A stretch of DNA of 64,000 nucleotides, taken from Berberis thunbergii (lineage: Eukaryota; Streptophyta; Magnoliopsida; Ranunculales; Berberidaceae). The stretch is from positions 1-64,000 of the forward strand of contig QNQO01000549.1 in NCBI GenBank assembly GCA_003290165.1, given 5' to 3'. Shown piece after piece: positions 35,401-47,300 of the stretch (position 1 is the first letter of the stretch; every line of letters begins with the position of its first letter). The translations under genes and the position numbers were made by a program. The notes beneath the pieces are model-generated. The model saw only the letters and a program-made list of their open reading frames with translations, had not been told where the DNA came from and made no database searches.

Positions 35401-37099
35401 AAGAACACAACAATAGAGTTCCCACAATTCATTCTAAGAGTAACAGACTATTATTAAATTAAACCAGGGACTTGGAATTTGTTGGGTGACTTAGTGGCGA
35501 CTAGTGAGATGATTTTCTTGATTCTGTAATAGGTTCGACTAGTGAGATGATTCTCTAGGTTCTGTAACAGGTTCGGTAAGTGCAAGCCTCTCTCACTGAC
35601 TTTTGTATTATAATCTTTGTTTGGCTGATGGAATAATAAAATAAAATCAATAAGCTTCTCTATTCATCTAGAGTGGCTTTACTCATTCCCATATGAGACT
35701 CTGCTCTTCGAGAGTGATGTTTCATACCATGGCATTGTTTTTTTTCACCAAAGATGAAATATCTTCAAAAAATGCGATAGATCCACCGCTTGGCTAAATA
35801 ATTTCTCATCCTCGATTAAAATATAATCAATGGTTGCTCTAGAGAGGTAATTGATACTTCTCATGTTTGCATACGAATTGAAAACTAGTTCTCCCAATAA
35901 CCATAACCATTTAATCTTGATGAATTTTTCCATCCCTTTCTATCCACCCCCAACATTATTATCCCAACTTAAACACCACATTCAGTGTGGGGTTTTGAAC
36001 AAAAAGCTTCTGCCTCATTAGAAAGATTAGAGTGGACAGAGATTTAAGTAGACTAATCAGTCAGAGCAGTTGTGAATTCATATCAACCCAATGTGGACTA
36101 ATACCAGACTCCCTTACCATCTAAGTGTACCATCATATGGATAGGCGCAATGTTACCGCAATCTCTTTTCATTAGCATTGTCATTTTCCTTCCATTTGTT
36201 TTGAATTTATTTGTTTAATTGCTGCAACTTGGATTTTAACATGCAACTCATAATTTTTTATATACAAAAGCAATCCACCACCCTTCCAAGCTTAAAACTA
36301 ATCAGTAACTTCCGTCTAAGGCTCAACCCTAGGAAGTGCATCCAGCATGACTTGGTCCAATATGCTTCCATTCATTAATAACAAGGAACACATTACACAT
36401 CAAGTTTGCAAAACAAAATTCAGCTTATTGTCCAAGTAATTGCACAGAAGTGGAACATCCACAAGGTTTTGGCGGAGCAAAGTCAAATAATAAGTCTCTC
36501 ATACTTCTAGTGATGGACATATTGTTTTTCTCCTCCTCCATGAACTTGATCAATGTTATAGTTCTGCCAAAACCCAAGGTGAACCCCATAAAGCTCTCAC
36601 GTCAAGTAGCTCTTGCCAAAAGTGGTCTTTAACTCCCATTTTCAATCAAATAGTGTTTGTAGAATTCTCAGCTCATCCCAAAGTAGGTGTTCATCTTTGC
36701 TGCTCGCCCCCTATACACATTCATACACAAAATGACCAAAAAATAGGAAATCCGACATATCAACAATAGTCACCTGACTCACCTCTATCTTGTAGATGGA
36801 GAATCAATACACGTTTTCTTACATTTGCATTCACTATTACATACTGTCTTATCCATGCTTGCTGAGTAAGGAAGTTTTGGAATAATGCTTGTCACCTACC
36901 CACCTACCTCCCCTCAAAGGAAGATACTACGAAGCTAATCCCCTTTGGAGAATGGTGAGGAGTATGATTTGAAAGAAAAAAAAAATTGGTAACTGGAAAA
37001 CCATTACGAGTGCGTAATGGACATGAAAGGACTATTGTTCTGTAGGTATGAGACAAACATGGGTTTAGGCAAAAACATCTTATGTACTAGAGTTGACAT

Positions 37100-37640
37100 A
37101 TATTGTTTATTTTTTATTTTTTTATTTTTTATTTTTTATTTTTTATTTTTTATTTTTTTATTTTTTTATTTTTTTTATTTTTTTATTTTTTAATGAATAA
37201 ATATCAGTGCACGCGAGTGAGAAACTCACAGCAACGAGAGATGAAACCATAAAACCCTAAGACAAGTTACAATTATAGGAGCTCACTTAACAGGAGTCGA
37301 GACATTACAAAACCCTTCCCAAGTAACCCCGGAAAGCCAAATGCGAGTCTTGGTCTCTCTAACAACCTGAATCGCTTCATGGACCTTATTGTCAAATGTC
37401 CTAAGGTGATGTTCTGTCCACAGCACCTAAACAGTAGCAACTAGGACTCTGTCCCACACCCAATTAGTTTGGCTGAGAAAGCTCTATTGCACCAATGATC
37501 CATCCACTGCTGGAGGTCACCAGTCACATAAATTAGGCCACCTAACACACCCACAACTCCTCCCATGAATCTATCCAACACTTGTTCTTTGCCTGCCCAC
37601 TTGCAGATTCATCGAAGGAGTGATATTAAAATGGAACTTA
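37100..37640 (-). mobile_element. LINE 3' end with A-rich tail
   Basis: The minus strand reads HHLRTFDNKVHEAIQVVRET and TRIWLSGVTWEG, resembling the C-terminal end of plant L1-type ORF2, then stops. It continues into a tail of TAAAAA/AAATAAAAAA units (37100-37195). The tail-after-3'UTR order is what target-primed insertion leaves. Truncated and inactive. Confidence 0.6.
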
Positions 37641-38384
37641 TTATTAACATTGACAAGGGGCGTAAAGGTTATGCAACAGCTAAAAGGAATTATAGTACTA
37701 CAGCTCTTGATTCATCAACTTACGCATTCTTAGCATGTAAATAACATATCGAATTGCTAACTACAGATTCTTCTTCCCACTTTCTCCTAAGAAAATTCTC
37801 AATGTGTGCATTTCCATACAGTGTCCGACAAATTGCAGATTAACAACACATAGCTAAAACCCAAAAAATCTAATTTTGAAACTCTAACAAAGTAACATAC
37901 CAGCAATTCAAGATGTCTATCAACAGAGGAAACTTCCTCTCGAATCGAGGACAACGCATCGGCAGCAGAAATGAAAGAGCGATAATTCCCCACAACCACC
38001 TCCTGCATTTGCCCACTTCAGCATGTAAAACAGGTACCATCATCCTATTAATTTGTCTCTTCCAGAATGCACACTCACATCACCTATACAAAAATGCTCC
38101 ATTGAGAGCCATGAATGAGATATCAAAAGGGACAAAAGAAAACAAAATTAGGAGAATGTAATACCAAAAGAGGAAAAAAATTGGAACATACGTGTTTTGC
38201 TTTCTAAGAAATTGCTCCTCCCTGTGGAAGCAACTAGAGATGAAAATTGATAAACTTTGTGGTCCGTTGGCATCCACTTGATAATGCAACAGTTACTACA
38301 TGGAACAAGGATGGTGGCATCATGTCCTTCATCATTAAGCCAACAACTTAGGTTCTGCGAAACAATTAATCTACATCAATGCAT

Positions 38385-40664
38385 TCAAAGTCGTTTCACA
38401 TCATTCTCGAATGTTAAATTGAACAAGTCGTCTAGCAATATGCCTTTTTGTTTCATCTCATCGACAATGCACATAGCTTTATCTATATCTCCTTGATTAA
38501 GACATGCAGACACTAGAGATGTGTAAGTGACGACATCAGGAGTCAGATCTCTTTTCTTCATATCATCAAAAAGACTAATAGCATTCGTAAGGTTGTTCCG
38601 CTTTCTTTGCCCATCAATTAAAACAGTGTAGAAAATCGCATCAGGGCGTAACCCTATTTCGCTCATCTCACTATGCAATGCAGAGGCATTGGACGCTTTG
38701 CCATCAAAGTTTGATTTTTGAAGAGCATCAATCAGCACAGTATAAGCAACTACATCAGGTTCAATCCCCTTGTACTTCATGTCATCAAATAAGTTCTGAG
38801 CCTCCTCCAAGTGCTTCCCCTTGCAGTATCCATTCATCATCGTGGTATAGGTAATGCGATCAGGAGTTATCCCGCTATCTACCAACCATTTAAAGACAAC
38901 TCGAGCCATCTCCATGTCTCCCATTTGACAAAGAACAGCTATAACTATGCTATAATCTATTTGCTTGAGGTCTACGTGTAAACCTTGCATTTGTTTAAGG
39001 ACTTCAAGAGCTTTTTTCCCATCTTTCTCTTCACACAAGCTATGAAGAAGTTTCGAGCATGCATTCTTGCTTACAAGAACCCCATTCTTTGACAACAACC
39101 TGACGAAAAGTTCATATGCTTTTCTTGTATGTTTTCCTTCACAACACCCTTTGACCATGGCACTGTATAAAAATGCATTCTTGTCTTCCAACCCATTCAG
39201 CAAATCTTCAGCTTCTTTCACCTTACCAACTCTACATAACCCACTGAGAAGTGCACTGTAAGCAGCAAGATCGAGCTTCACACCCATTTCCTTCATTTCC
39301 TCAAAAATGTGCAGGGCATGTGAAATCTCCCCATTGAGGCAATACCCATCTATCAAACTAGTGTAATTTTTCACATCGGGAACCAACCTCCGTGCTTTCA
39401 TTTCCTTAATGAAGTCCTCAGCTTCTTCCACTTTGCCTAATTGACATAAAGCATGAATCACAGGATTGTAATTGACCACATCAAGGAAAATTCCTAAATC
39501 ATTGATTTTGCAAAAATGATCCACTACTTCTTCATTCATACCCATTCTGCACATGCATTCAAGTATCGAGCTGATAACAAAACAATTAGTTTTAACACTC
39601 CTAGAAACCATCTCATCGTGGAGAGATAAGGCTCTTGTAAGATTGCCATTCTTACAATATGCATCAATAGTTCTATTATAACTATATTCATTGGGGGTTA
39701 TCCCATGCTTCTGCATGGCATGTAAGACCTCCTCAGCCTTTTGCAAGTCCATCTTATTGCAAAACCCATCAATCACAGCATTGTACCCGTAGACATTAAT
39801 CTGAACCCCTGCTTCCCTCCACTTTTGTAGCATTTCATAGCCAAAACTTGATTGCCCATGCGAACACAACCCCTTAATCAATGTCTCATAAAGAAAAGCA
39901 TCAGGCATGATACCTGTCTCCTCCATTTCTTCAGCCATGCGAAAGGCTTGAACTAGATCCCCTTTTTTGCAGTATGCCTTGATTAAAATAGTGTACATGA
40001 AAACATTTAGACTTAATTCCAACTTCTTCTTTAGCTGCAGAAAGACAGCCAACGCCTTGTCCAGTTCACCACATTCAACAAGGCAATTCAGGATGTAATT
40101 GCAGGACCAAATAGAAGGAACGTACCCTCGCCTTCTTGTCATGAATAAGGCACCAATTGCCTCATCAAACATACCAAGTTGAACGTAGACCTTGACCAAC
40201 ACATCAAACACCCGAAGCAATGGACTTGGGCTCTCATCATCTCCCTTGCTCTCAAACCTCTCAGAGAGAGCTTCAAGCAAAGCTTCTACTTCAAAATTTG
40301 GATGTTCCTTTTTTGACTTAATTATTTCCTCAAAAAGAGAACTTAACCTTGTCTCCAAACCAGACAAACAAAGCACTCTAACTATAGCCGTGTAAGTATC
40401 AACATTATGGTGGAAGCCACAGTTCTTCACTTGGCGAAAGAATGATAGGGCAAGATCAGGTTTTCTCTTTAAATAACTTATCTGTTCAATGACATGAGAT
40501 GTATGCAGCTCAAAAGCCTGTTTGTCCCAGCTCTGGATAGAATTTTCTTGTTCTTCAACAACTGGAGTTATTCGAATGGAAGCGCAAACCGAATAGAAGC
40601 GAGAAACTTTATAGTTGGTATTAAATTTTCTACAAAAAAACAACCTGATTGTCGAATACAACAT
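38385..40664 (-). CDS. P-class pentatricopeptide repeat protein, probably mitochondrial
   Basis: Single open frame of 759 codons, intronless within the CDS, as is usual for plant PPR genes. It binds organelle RNA one base per repeat; the target is unknown. The start ATG at 40664 is followed by MLYSTIRLFFCRKFNTNYKV, a basic, hydroxylated leader with no early acidic residues, typical of mitochondrial import. From about residue 85 to the end, 35-residue repeats follow one another, for example YETLIKGLCSHGQSSFGYEM, YNAVIDGFCNKMDLQKAEEV and YTTMMNGYCKGKHLEEAQNL. No E, DYW or SMR domain follows, so it is P-class. Overall it recalls Arabidopsis At2g26790, from memory only. A probable 5'UTR intron runs from 41893 to 40747. 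COG8 follows 382 bp downstream on the same strand. Confidence 0.94.
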   Translation of the reverse strand: MLYSTIRLFFCRKFNTNYKVSRFYSVCASIRITPVVEEQENSIQSWDKQAFELHTSHVIEQISYLKRKPDLALSFFRQVKNCGFHHNVDTYTAIVRVLCLSGLETRLSSLFEEIIKSKKEHPNFEVEALLEALSERFESKGDDESPSPLLRVFDVLVKVYVQLGMFDEAIGALFMTRRRGYVPSIWSCNYILNCLVECGELDKALAVFLQLKKKLELSLNVFMYTILIKAYCKKGDLVQAFRMAEEMEETGIMPDAFLYETLIKGLCSHGQSSFGYEMLQKWREAGVQINVYGYNAVIDGFCNKMDLQKAEEVLHAMQKHGITPNEYSYNRTIDAYCKNGNLTRALSLHDEMVSRSVKTNCFVISSILECMCRMGMNEEVVDHFCKINDLGIFLDVVNYNPVIHALCQLGKVEEAEDFIKEMKARRLVPDVKNYTSLIDGYCLNGEISHALHIFEEMKEMGVKLDLAAYSALLSGLCRVGKVKEAEDLLNGLEDKNAFLYSAMVKGCCEGKHTRKAYELFVRLLSKNGVLVSKNACSKLLHSLCEEKDGKKALEVLKQMQGLHVDLKQIDYSIVIAVLCQMGDMEMARVVFKWLVDSGITPDRITYTTMMNGYCKGKHLEEAQNLFDDMKYKGIEPDVVAYTVLIDALQKSNFDGKASNASALHSEMSEIGLRPDAIFYTVLIDGQRKRNNLTNAISLFDDMKKRDLTPDVVTYTSLVSACLNQGDIDKAMCIVDEMKQKGILLDDLFNLTFENDVKRL

Positions 40665-40745
40665 GGGAATTTAAGGCACGGCACATGAGGGTAAACATCG
40701 GTTACCAAAAACTTGTCTCGCATGCAAAGACTAGTATACCACTGC

Positions 40746-42100
40746 GCTGTAAGCAAATAAATGTAAGAAAAAAAAACATTAGTATCCAGTATCATCTAAA
40801 TGGGGGAAACAAAGCATTTGAAATAAACTTTTAATTAACCTAATCTCTTGTTTACAAAAGTGAAAATAGATTACATGTCTCAATGGAATCACAACGCAAA
40901 ACTGCTCAATGATTTCTTTTGGACGTATTGAAATAAATTAGTTTAAACCTAAAGATTCTCAAAACAAAAAATACGAGTATACAAAAAGTGAAAAATAATT
41001 AGCCAAAACCATCTCTTTAAAAGTTTCAAGGTTGTAGAAAAACAATGTATTCCAGTAAACAATAAGATCAAAATCGAAAAACGATTACAGTAAAGGAAGG
41101 ATATTGCGATGAATAATGTACCTTCGAACAAGAACAGTGAAAGAAAAACCCGAAAACAAAACCCTAGCTCAACTCCAACACTTTTAAACATGAGACCTTT
41201 TGAGTTCTCACGAGTCCCAAGCGCGCGTGAATACGCAGTTAGGATTCGACTAAGAGCATAGTGGAATAACAACAAGGTCAGAAGCTCCTTCCTTCCCTGA
41301 TTTCAAGAAAAAAAAATTTCGACCAATTTTTCATAGTGGAGAAAATTGAGTGGAATAACAATGTTAACATAAATAGAAAATTGGGAAAGTTGAATTAAAA
41401 AAAAATTTAAGCAAACTTTCATAAATCCAAACTTGGGGACAAAGTGGCAATTCTACTATGTTCCTCACACACCCACATCCATTTTTGCATAACAGAAAAA
41501 CACACCCATTGGCAATGATGCAAATTCATTAAATTTGTTAACACATTAAGGTAAGGAATGATGCAACTCAATATCCCAAAATTACTAACATCAAGAAATT
41601 GTCTTAATTCATAATGGGTATTCAATAAATCCTTGATGGGTATTCTCATCCAAACCCTGAAAAGAGCAAAAAACACGCATATTCATGGAAAACCAACAGA
41701 AAACACGCATATTCATGGAAAACCAGCTTGCTTGTGCCCTTAAACCAGCTTGGTCTGTTTCGCATCAACATCCAGCCAATTTTACACCAGAAGAACAAAG
41801 CAGAAGAAGGAAGGAAGAAGAGCAAATCAGAAGAAGGAAGGAAGAAAGAGCAGAACAGAACAAGGAAAAGGAAAAGGAAAAGGAAGGACTTACCGGTTAC
41901 CACTGTACCACCACCGTCCTCCTTGAAACAGATAATAGAGCAGAGAGCAGAGAGCAGTCGAGACTCGAGACTCCTCCTTCTTGAAGTTGCCAGCTTGCTG
42001 CAAATCAGACTAAGACTCCTTCTTCGTCTTACTCAGTTCCTCCTCTTTTTTTCTTCTTCTCCTTCCTCCTTTAGCTCCTTCTCTTTCTAGTTCCCCCCGT
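40746..42100 (-). promoter_or_regulatory. PPR gene 5'UTR with intron, and promoter side
   Basis: A CT-rich leader-like stretch on the minus strand (about 42100-41894) ends at a consensus donor, ACCG followed by GTAAGTCC at 41893. A good acceptor (TTTGCTTACAG) precedes 40746, which leads into the PPR start at 40664. Orientation and signals fit one non-coding exon plus a 1.1-kb leader intron. This is inferred from splice signals only. Confidence 0.45.
41671..41730. repeat. 30-bp tandem duplication
   Basis: The 30-bp unit AAACACGCATATTCATGGAA plus ten more bases occurs twice in a row (41671-41700 and 41701-41730), the second differing only near its end. Confidence 0.9.
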
Positions 42101-42246
42101 CTGATGCTAAAGAGAAACAAAAGAAAAGAAACAAAGAACTACTCAAAATGTTGGATTTGCACACGTTAGATCTTCTCCAGGTTGTTATAAGATTAGATTT
42201 GCATAGTTTTTAATCCTGCGCCTCAGACGTGTTGCCTCGTATGAGT

Positions 42247-42756
42247 CATAAACCTAAAGCATACACATTGTGTTTTACCTTTGATTAATGCGAGTTGATA
42301 CATTTTTTCACCAAGTTTGGCGACTCGCGAGTCGAAGCGCGAGTCAAAAACGCCTTTTGAAACACTGGGTTATACTACATTGCCCCTTGTTCAACTTCTC
42401 AAAAGCAGCCCCCCCCCATAAACCTAAAGCGTACACATTGTGTTTTACCTTTGACTCGTGCGAGTTGATACGTTTTTTCACCGAGTTTGGCGACTCGCGA
42501 GTCGAAGCGCGAGTCAAAAACGCCTTTTGAAACACTGGGTTATACTACATTGCCCCTTGTTCAACTTCTCAAAAGCAGCCCCCCCCCCCCATAAACCTAA
42601 AGCGTACACATGTGTTTTACCTTTGACTCGTGCGAGTTGATACGTTTTTTCACCGAGTTTGGCGACTCGCTGAGTCGAAGCGCGAGTCAAAAACGCCTTT
42701 TGAAACACTGGGTTATACTACATGCCCTTGTTCAACTCTCAAAAGCCCCCCCCCCC
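42247..42756. repeat. Three-copy tandem array of a ~171-bp unit
   Basis: Units start at about 42247, 42417 and 42590 (periods 170 and 173). Each begins CATAAACCTAAAGC and contains TTTGGCGACTCGCGAGTCGA and CGCCTTTTGAAACACTGG. Each ends in a poly-C run of variable length. The segment with GGCGTTTTTGACTCGC and CAGTGTTTCAAAAGGCG on the opposite strand resembles a hAT terminal sequence, so the array probably arose by tandem amplification of a MITE fragment. Units are nearly identical, implying recent expansion. Confidence 0.9.
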
Positions 42757-42889
42757 AAACGGGCAAACTGGGGCGAGATTTGCCAAATCCCTTCCTACCT
42801 TGCTAGGAATGACGGATCCTACATCCGCTCCATTTAACTGTTTATTTTTTTAAATTCGTCCCTGCACCGTTAAGGATGGCGGATCCTCG

Positions 42890-43910
42890 CCCCGTCTAGT
42901 TTTCAAAGGTTATAATCCTCAATTTTTTGAAGTTTTTTATCGACATTTGAGGATAGTTTCAAAGACCACTATATTCAAGACTCGTTGTCAAAGGCTATAA
43001 ACTTTTAAAACTCGTTTTCAAATAGTATAATTCACGATTCTCTCAATTCTTTTTAATCAAAATTTGAATCTCAAATTTTAAAGGCTATAAATCACAATTT
43101 TTTTTTATCAACCTCGAGTGTCAATTTCAAATGTCATTAGCCACTATTTTCGTCGATTATAATGAATTGACATTTGAGTCTTAATTTCAATGGCTAAAAT
43201 TCATGAGTTTTTAAATTTGAGGCTCATTTTCAAATATCATAATCCACTATTTTAAAATTGAATTTTGAGTTTGTTTTCAAAGGTTATAATCCACAATTTC
43301 TGAAGTTTTTTTTTATCGACATTTGTGGCTCAACTTCAAAGGCTATCTACAATTTTCACGGTTTCTTAGTCGAATTTCGCAGCTCGTTTTCAAAGGTTAT
43401 AATCCACAGTTTCAGAATTTTTTTTATCACCATTTGTGGCTCAATTCCAAAGGCTATAATCCACAGATTTCATGGTTTCACAAAGGGTATAATTTAGGAC
43501 TTTTTCTACTCATTTTAAACACGATTTTTTCAATTTTAGGATATTGAAGATCGAGTGTCAATTAAAACTATTATTGTCTACTGGTTCTCTCCAATATTTT
43601 GTATGAACATTTGAGACAATTTCAAATGCTATAATCCTCGAATTTTTTATTATTATTAAGGATCATTCTTACAGCTTCTAGGCCGAGTTTCAAAGGGCTA
43701 GAATCTACCTTTTTAAGAATTTTTTATTAAACTTTGACACCTGTTGTCAAAGGTTATAATCCATATTTTTTGAAAAAAATTAAAATAAACAATTTGAGGC
43801 TCAATTTCAAAAGCCTTCATTAATGATTTTCTCAATTTTTGTTTCATCAATTTCAAAGGCTATAATCCACAATTGTCTTGAATCTTTTAAATTGAAATTT
43901 GAGGCACGTT
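42890..43910. repeat. Degenerate ~55-bp periodic repeat (TTTCAAAGGYTATAATCCAC)
   Basis: At least fifteen diverged copies of TTTCAAAGGCTATAATCCAC or close variants occur, for example near 42901, 43230, 43275, 43388, 43445, 43620, 43746 and 43853. Between them recur TGAAGTTTTTTATCGACATTTG and GAGGCTCAATTTCAAAG-like phrases. Spacing is about 40-110 bp. There is no sustained coding frame. An old, decayed tandem array. Confidence 0.75.
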
Positions 43911-44304
43911 TCGAAGGTTCATTTCACAACAAACTTGACAAGCTATGAACTTAGAGCAAAGCCAATACTTGATAAAAACACATATCTTGGCACAGGTACA
44001 CTCACGAGGAATGTCATGCCAAAAAAGTATGTCCAAAAAGTGCAAAATTATGTTTTCATACAATCAACCAAAATCTCTCCATCACTAAGATACATTTTCC
44101 TTGGCTAAATTGACTATATTTTAAGAGACATCATGCAATTTAGGGACTAACAAACATCACCAACACACCCCATGCTCAGCCGTGTGTGCGTGCACTTCTG
44201 CTCGACAAGGCTTCTCACTATCTTGATTAGATTCACCAACGCTGTGTCATATTAGTATATTCCTCCACCGGACAATACAACTTGAATGAAACCCCAAGGT
44301 TACC

Positions 44305-47300
44305 CTAAGGGGAGCAATAATCTCTGAGCACTTGCCTAGCCAGATCCAAAGCACCACTTTTTTTGTATATCAAGTGTAAATTATATGCTGCCTCATTACG
44401 AAGATTACAATAACCTGTCTTTGTAGTTTCTGGAAAATCCTCATGAGGCAGTTTAGGGATGGGATAATCTTTTTCAGGAGTTGCGAGCACCTTTTCGTAG
44501 TAGGAAACTGCCAAAGTGACAAGACCGACATGATGACATGCTCGAGCAATGTTGTATAAAGCTTCCTGCAAAAAATGCAAACTATTTAAAAATTACGGAG
44601 CATGTAGTTCTTTATTAACCTTTAGTGTTTTTTATTGCAAGGTTGTCTGATTAAAAAATAAATTAATCTATCAATCAATAAAATATAAGGAAATCCCAAA
44701 GAAAAAATTATCATGAAATCTCGGTGTACAAGGTGGGAGTTCCCATTGAGAATACATGCCATGCATGAGAAGGATGGTTAGAAGCTGGCCCTATTGAGCA
44801 GCTATAAGTAACTCTTGAGATAGCAGACCATAGGAGTCTTTGTCAGATGCTTCAAGCCTAGTCTCGAGAGACCTGGTCCATGTTTGGCTCAAGTGAGGCC
44901 TGGTTCATTAAAATCACACTTTTTTGTGTTTTGCCGTGTTAGCATGTGTAAAAGGGTTGCTCGAGTCTTCAAGACTATTCAGCAAAATCTACACAACTTA
45001 ACTAGCTGTTGACATCAAGGTTATAACAGAGTCATTTATGAACACTGCACGTACATGTCGTTATTTTATTTTTGGGTTGCCATTGTAACTCTATTATTTA
45101 CAATGGAATTAAATCTTTTAAAAGAGAATAGGGGGAAAAAATAGATGACCAATTACAGTTTAAGATGGCCATGGTATTTTAGATCAAAATGAGAAAATTT
45201 CTTTACTCCACCCTAAGAATATAATTTAGAGAAAAAAAAAAAAAACCAAGAGGATGAATGTCGTCTTTAACCTCAAGGCTCCCTTCTCTCCCCCTCTTTG
45301 TACTGTTCTATCGCTCATCTCCCTCTCAGTTTTATTTATTATCTATTACGACTTTACCCATAAATGAAAACTAAAGCACAGTCTAAGAGTAGGAAATTTT
45401 TATTCCTTCATGTTGATAAGCACGACTCTATGCCAGGTAAAAACATACTGGAAAAAAAAATCACCCAAGGAGTATCCGACCAAGCATTCGAGAGTCCAAA
45501 GCATGCCAACCCTGTACCATATGGAGCTGTGCATGCCAGTGTATGAAATACACGTAGGTGACAGCTCACCAGCCAACTGTCAAAGTGTCTGTCCTTGTGT
45601 CAGCTATATTATGCGTCAATTCGTTCATTATAAAATATAAGATAGGTTCACTTTACTCGTTAAGACTTAAGACACCGGATCAGTTGGCTGAATGAGATCA
45701 CAAATTCACAATAGTGGAATTACACAGTAAAAACTTCAGGGAGTTTCAAGTTAAAAATGTAGAACCTGACTATTTCCGCATAGGCGTAAATTGTTGTACA
45801 GAAACGCAAATCCTTGTGCAAGGCAGTCATGTTTGTTATGAAGTCTAAATCCCAGGGCCAGGTTGATTAAAGCAGCCCCTAAATGGAAAACATTATGAAA
45901 TTTTATCTCACAGAGTTCACAATGAAGAACATATGAAAAGTAAAGCACTTGAATTTTCATACCAACACAGAGATTTATCAAAGGATTGTCTGGCATCAGT
46001 TTATATGCTTCGAGATACTCTCTTGCAGCTGCCTGGTGCTGGCTGATCATAGTGAGCTGATGCCCAAAAATGATCATGGGTGGTACACAATTTTTGAGGG
46101 TCAATCGCTTGTGATGCAAAAATTTAGAATGCTTGGACAACCTCTTGTCAAATCTACAACATAAAACATAACTCAGTAACTGAAACTTTAGGCGCAGCTG
46201 AAAATAAGTTGGAGAGAGTCATCATTCATGCAGGTATTTTTGTCATGTGACAAAAGCCAAATGTAAATTGTATGACTACAGAGGTGCAGACAGGGGTTTA
46301 GCACAGATCAGCTGTCTAATGTCAAATGGAATCAATTCCAGTATGTAATTTCTCCACAGCATTAAAAAAAAAAAAAACAACTTACAGTTTTCACACATTT
46401 TTTCTTGATCATGTTCTAATGCTCAAGAGAATCATCACATACTATCATCCTAAATTTGAATCTGCCCTTTTCCCAAGAGAGGACTAGACCCCCTTCTAAT
46501 AAATTGGAGGGCACATTATATTATGCACAACCATGGGCTCACACCATTAAGTGGATGATAGTTTTTCATGATCCTATCACTTGTTCACTATTGTATTTGG
46601 CACGAATAATTTTCTACCTAAGCTCTAGGTACTTTTACAAACACATTGACAAAAGTGCTTTATTGATCTTTCTGAAACATTTAATCCACAACCTTAGCAA
46701 CCCCTTCCCCTAATGGGTGTACAATATAACATGTTACTTTGACATACTTTAATGAGTCACCCTGTGAGTTTTTTTTTTTTTTTTTGGTGACAATCAGTCA
46801 TATCAAACGTCCAATTAAAATTTGAATAGAAAGGATGGCAAAATGGTAACATTCTTCAATTTCAAATTCTCGCTGACTGGATGTTAAATGTCATTTTCAA
46901 TGCCAAGACTAAAAACCTTGTGACGATGACATTGAAAATTTACTGAAAGAAGACTATTATTAATACATCATTTCACAACTCTTAGGAACTGTTCATGAAC
47001 GGTAATTTCATCCAGATTACAGATATATCCAGTTCCAATCTGTTCTACTTGCACAACACAAAGTTTCAAGGTAATTCTGCAAACAAAGAGGATATGGGTG
47101 TGTTCAAGACCATCCTCATTAAGGATCCACATTCTTTGACAAACAACCATGAAAGATTGATTCGCCGCATGTGGCATGTTGGAAGCGTTGAATTGAAGAG
47201 CAACATCTTACAATTATAAAATTACCCCTGAAAGGGGTGTACTTTATGATTCCAAGTTATGGTTACCATAAAACATATACCATAAAAACTGCATTTATTT

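Larger units (their letters stand above)
33333..37900. other. Large COG8 intron filled with retrotransposon remains
   Basis: The 4.6-kb intron between the first two recognised COG8 exons contains a GGTTTGGTTT-rich hAT-like element (33650-33980), a plus-strand L1-type fragment (34630-35400) and a minus-strand L1-type fragment with an A-rich tail (37100-37640). Between 35400 and 37090 I see no recognisable gene or element. Confidence 0.5.
28992..38002 (-). pseudogene. COG8: COG8, conserved oligomeric Golgi subunit 8: exon 1 missing, 1-bp frameshift
   Basis: COG8 belongs to the COG tethering complex for retrograde Golgi traffic. Exons, minus: 37901-38002 ([17 protein letters not shown]), 33183-33332, 32314-32391, 32085-32178, 31833-31907 ([17 protein letters not shown]), 31358-31654 ([20 protein letters not shown]), 30793-30860, 30641-30695, 30365-30503 ([16 protein letters not shown]), 29398-29582, 28992-29294. 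Ten exons keep phase. The 33183-33332 exon is one base too long: it reads EIPQTYGY where the family has EIPQLMDT, because CTCAAACTTATGG has an extra A. Splicing on from it meets a stop in the next exon. About 58 N-terminal residues are missing, and only 382 bp separate 38002 from the PPR stop codon. An exon 1 beyond the PPR gene is possible, which would make the PPR gene nested. Either a recent pseudogene or a working gene with an assembly error. Confidence 0.88.

Noticed and set aside
37110..37195. TTTTTA repeat as an independent microsatellite locus
   Set aside because: It lies directly after the 3' end of a minus-strand LINE fragment and is better explained as its A-rich tail.
41685..42090. 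Lys/Arg/Glu-rich plus-strand frames
   Set aside because: Low-complexity AAGGAAGAAG repeats opposite a CT-rich leader of the PPR gene; more likely 5'UTR than protein.
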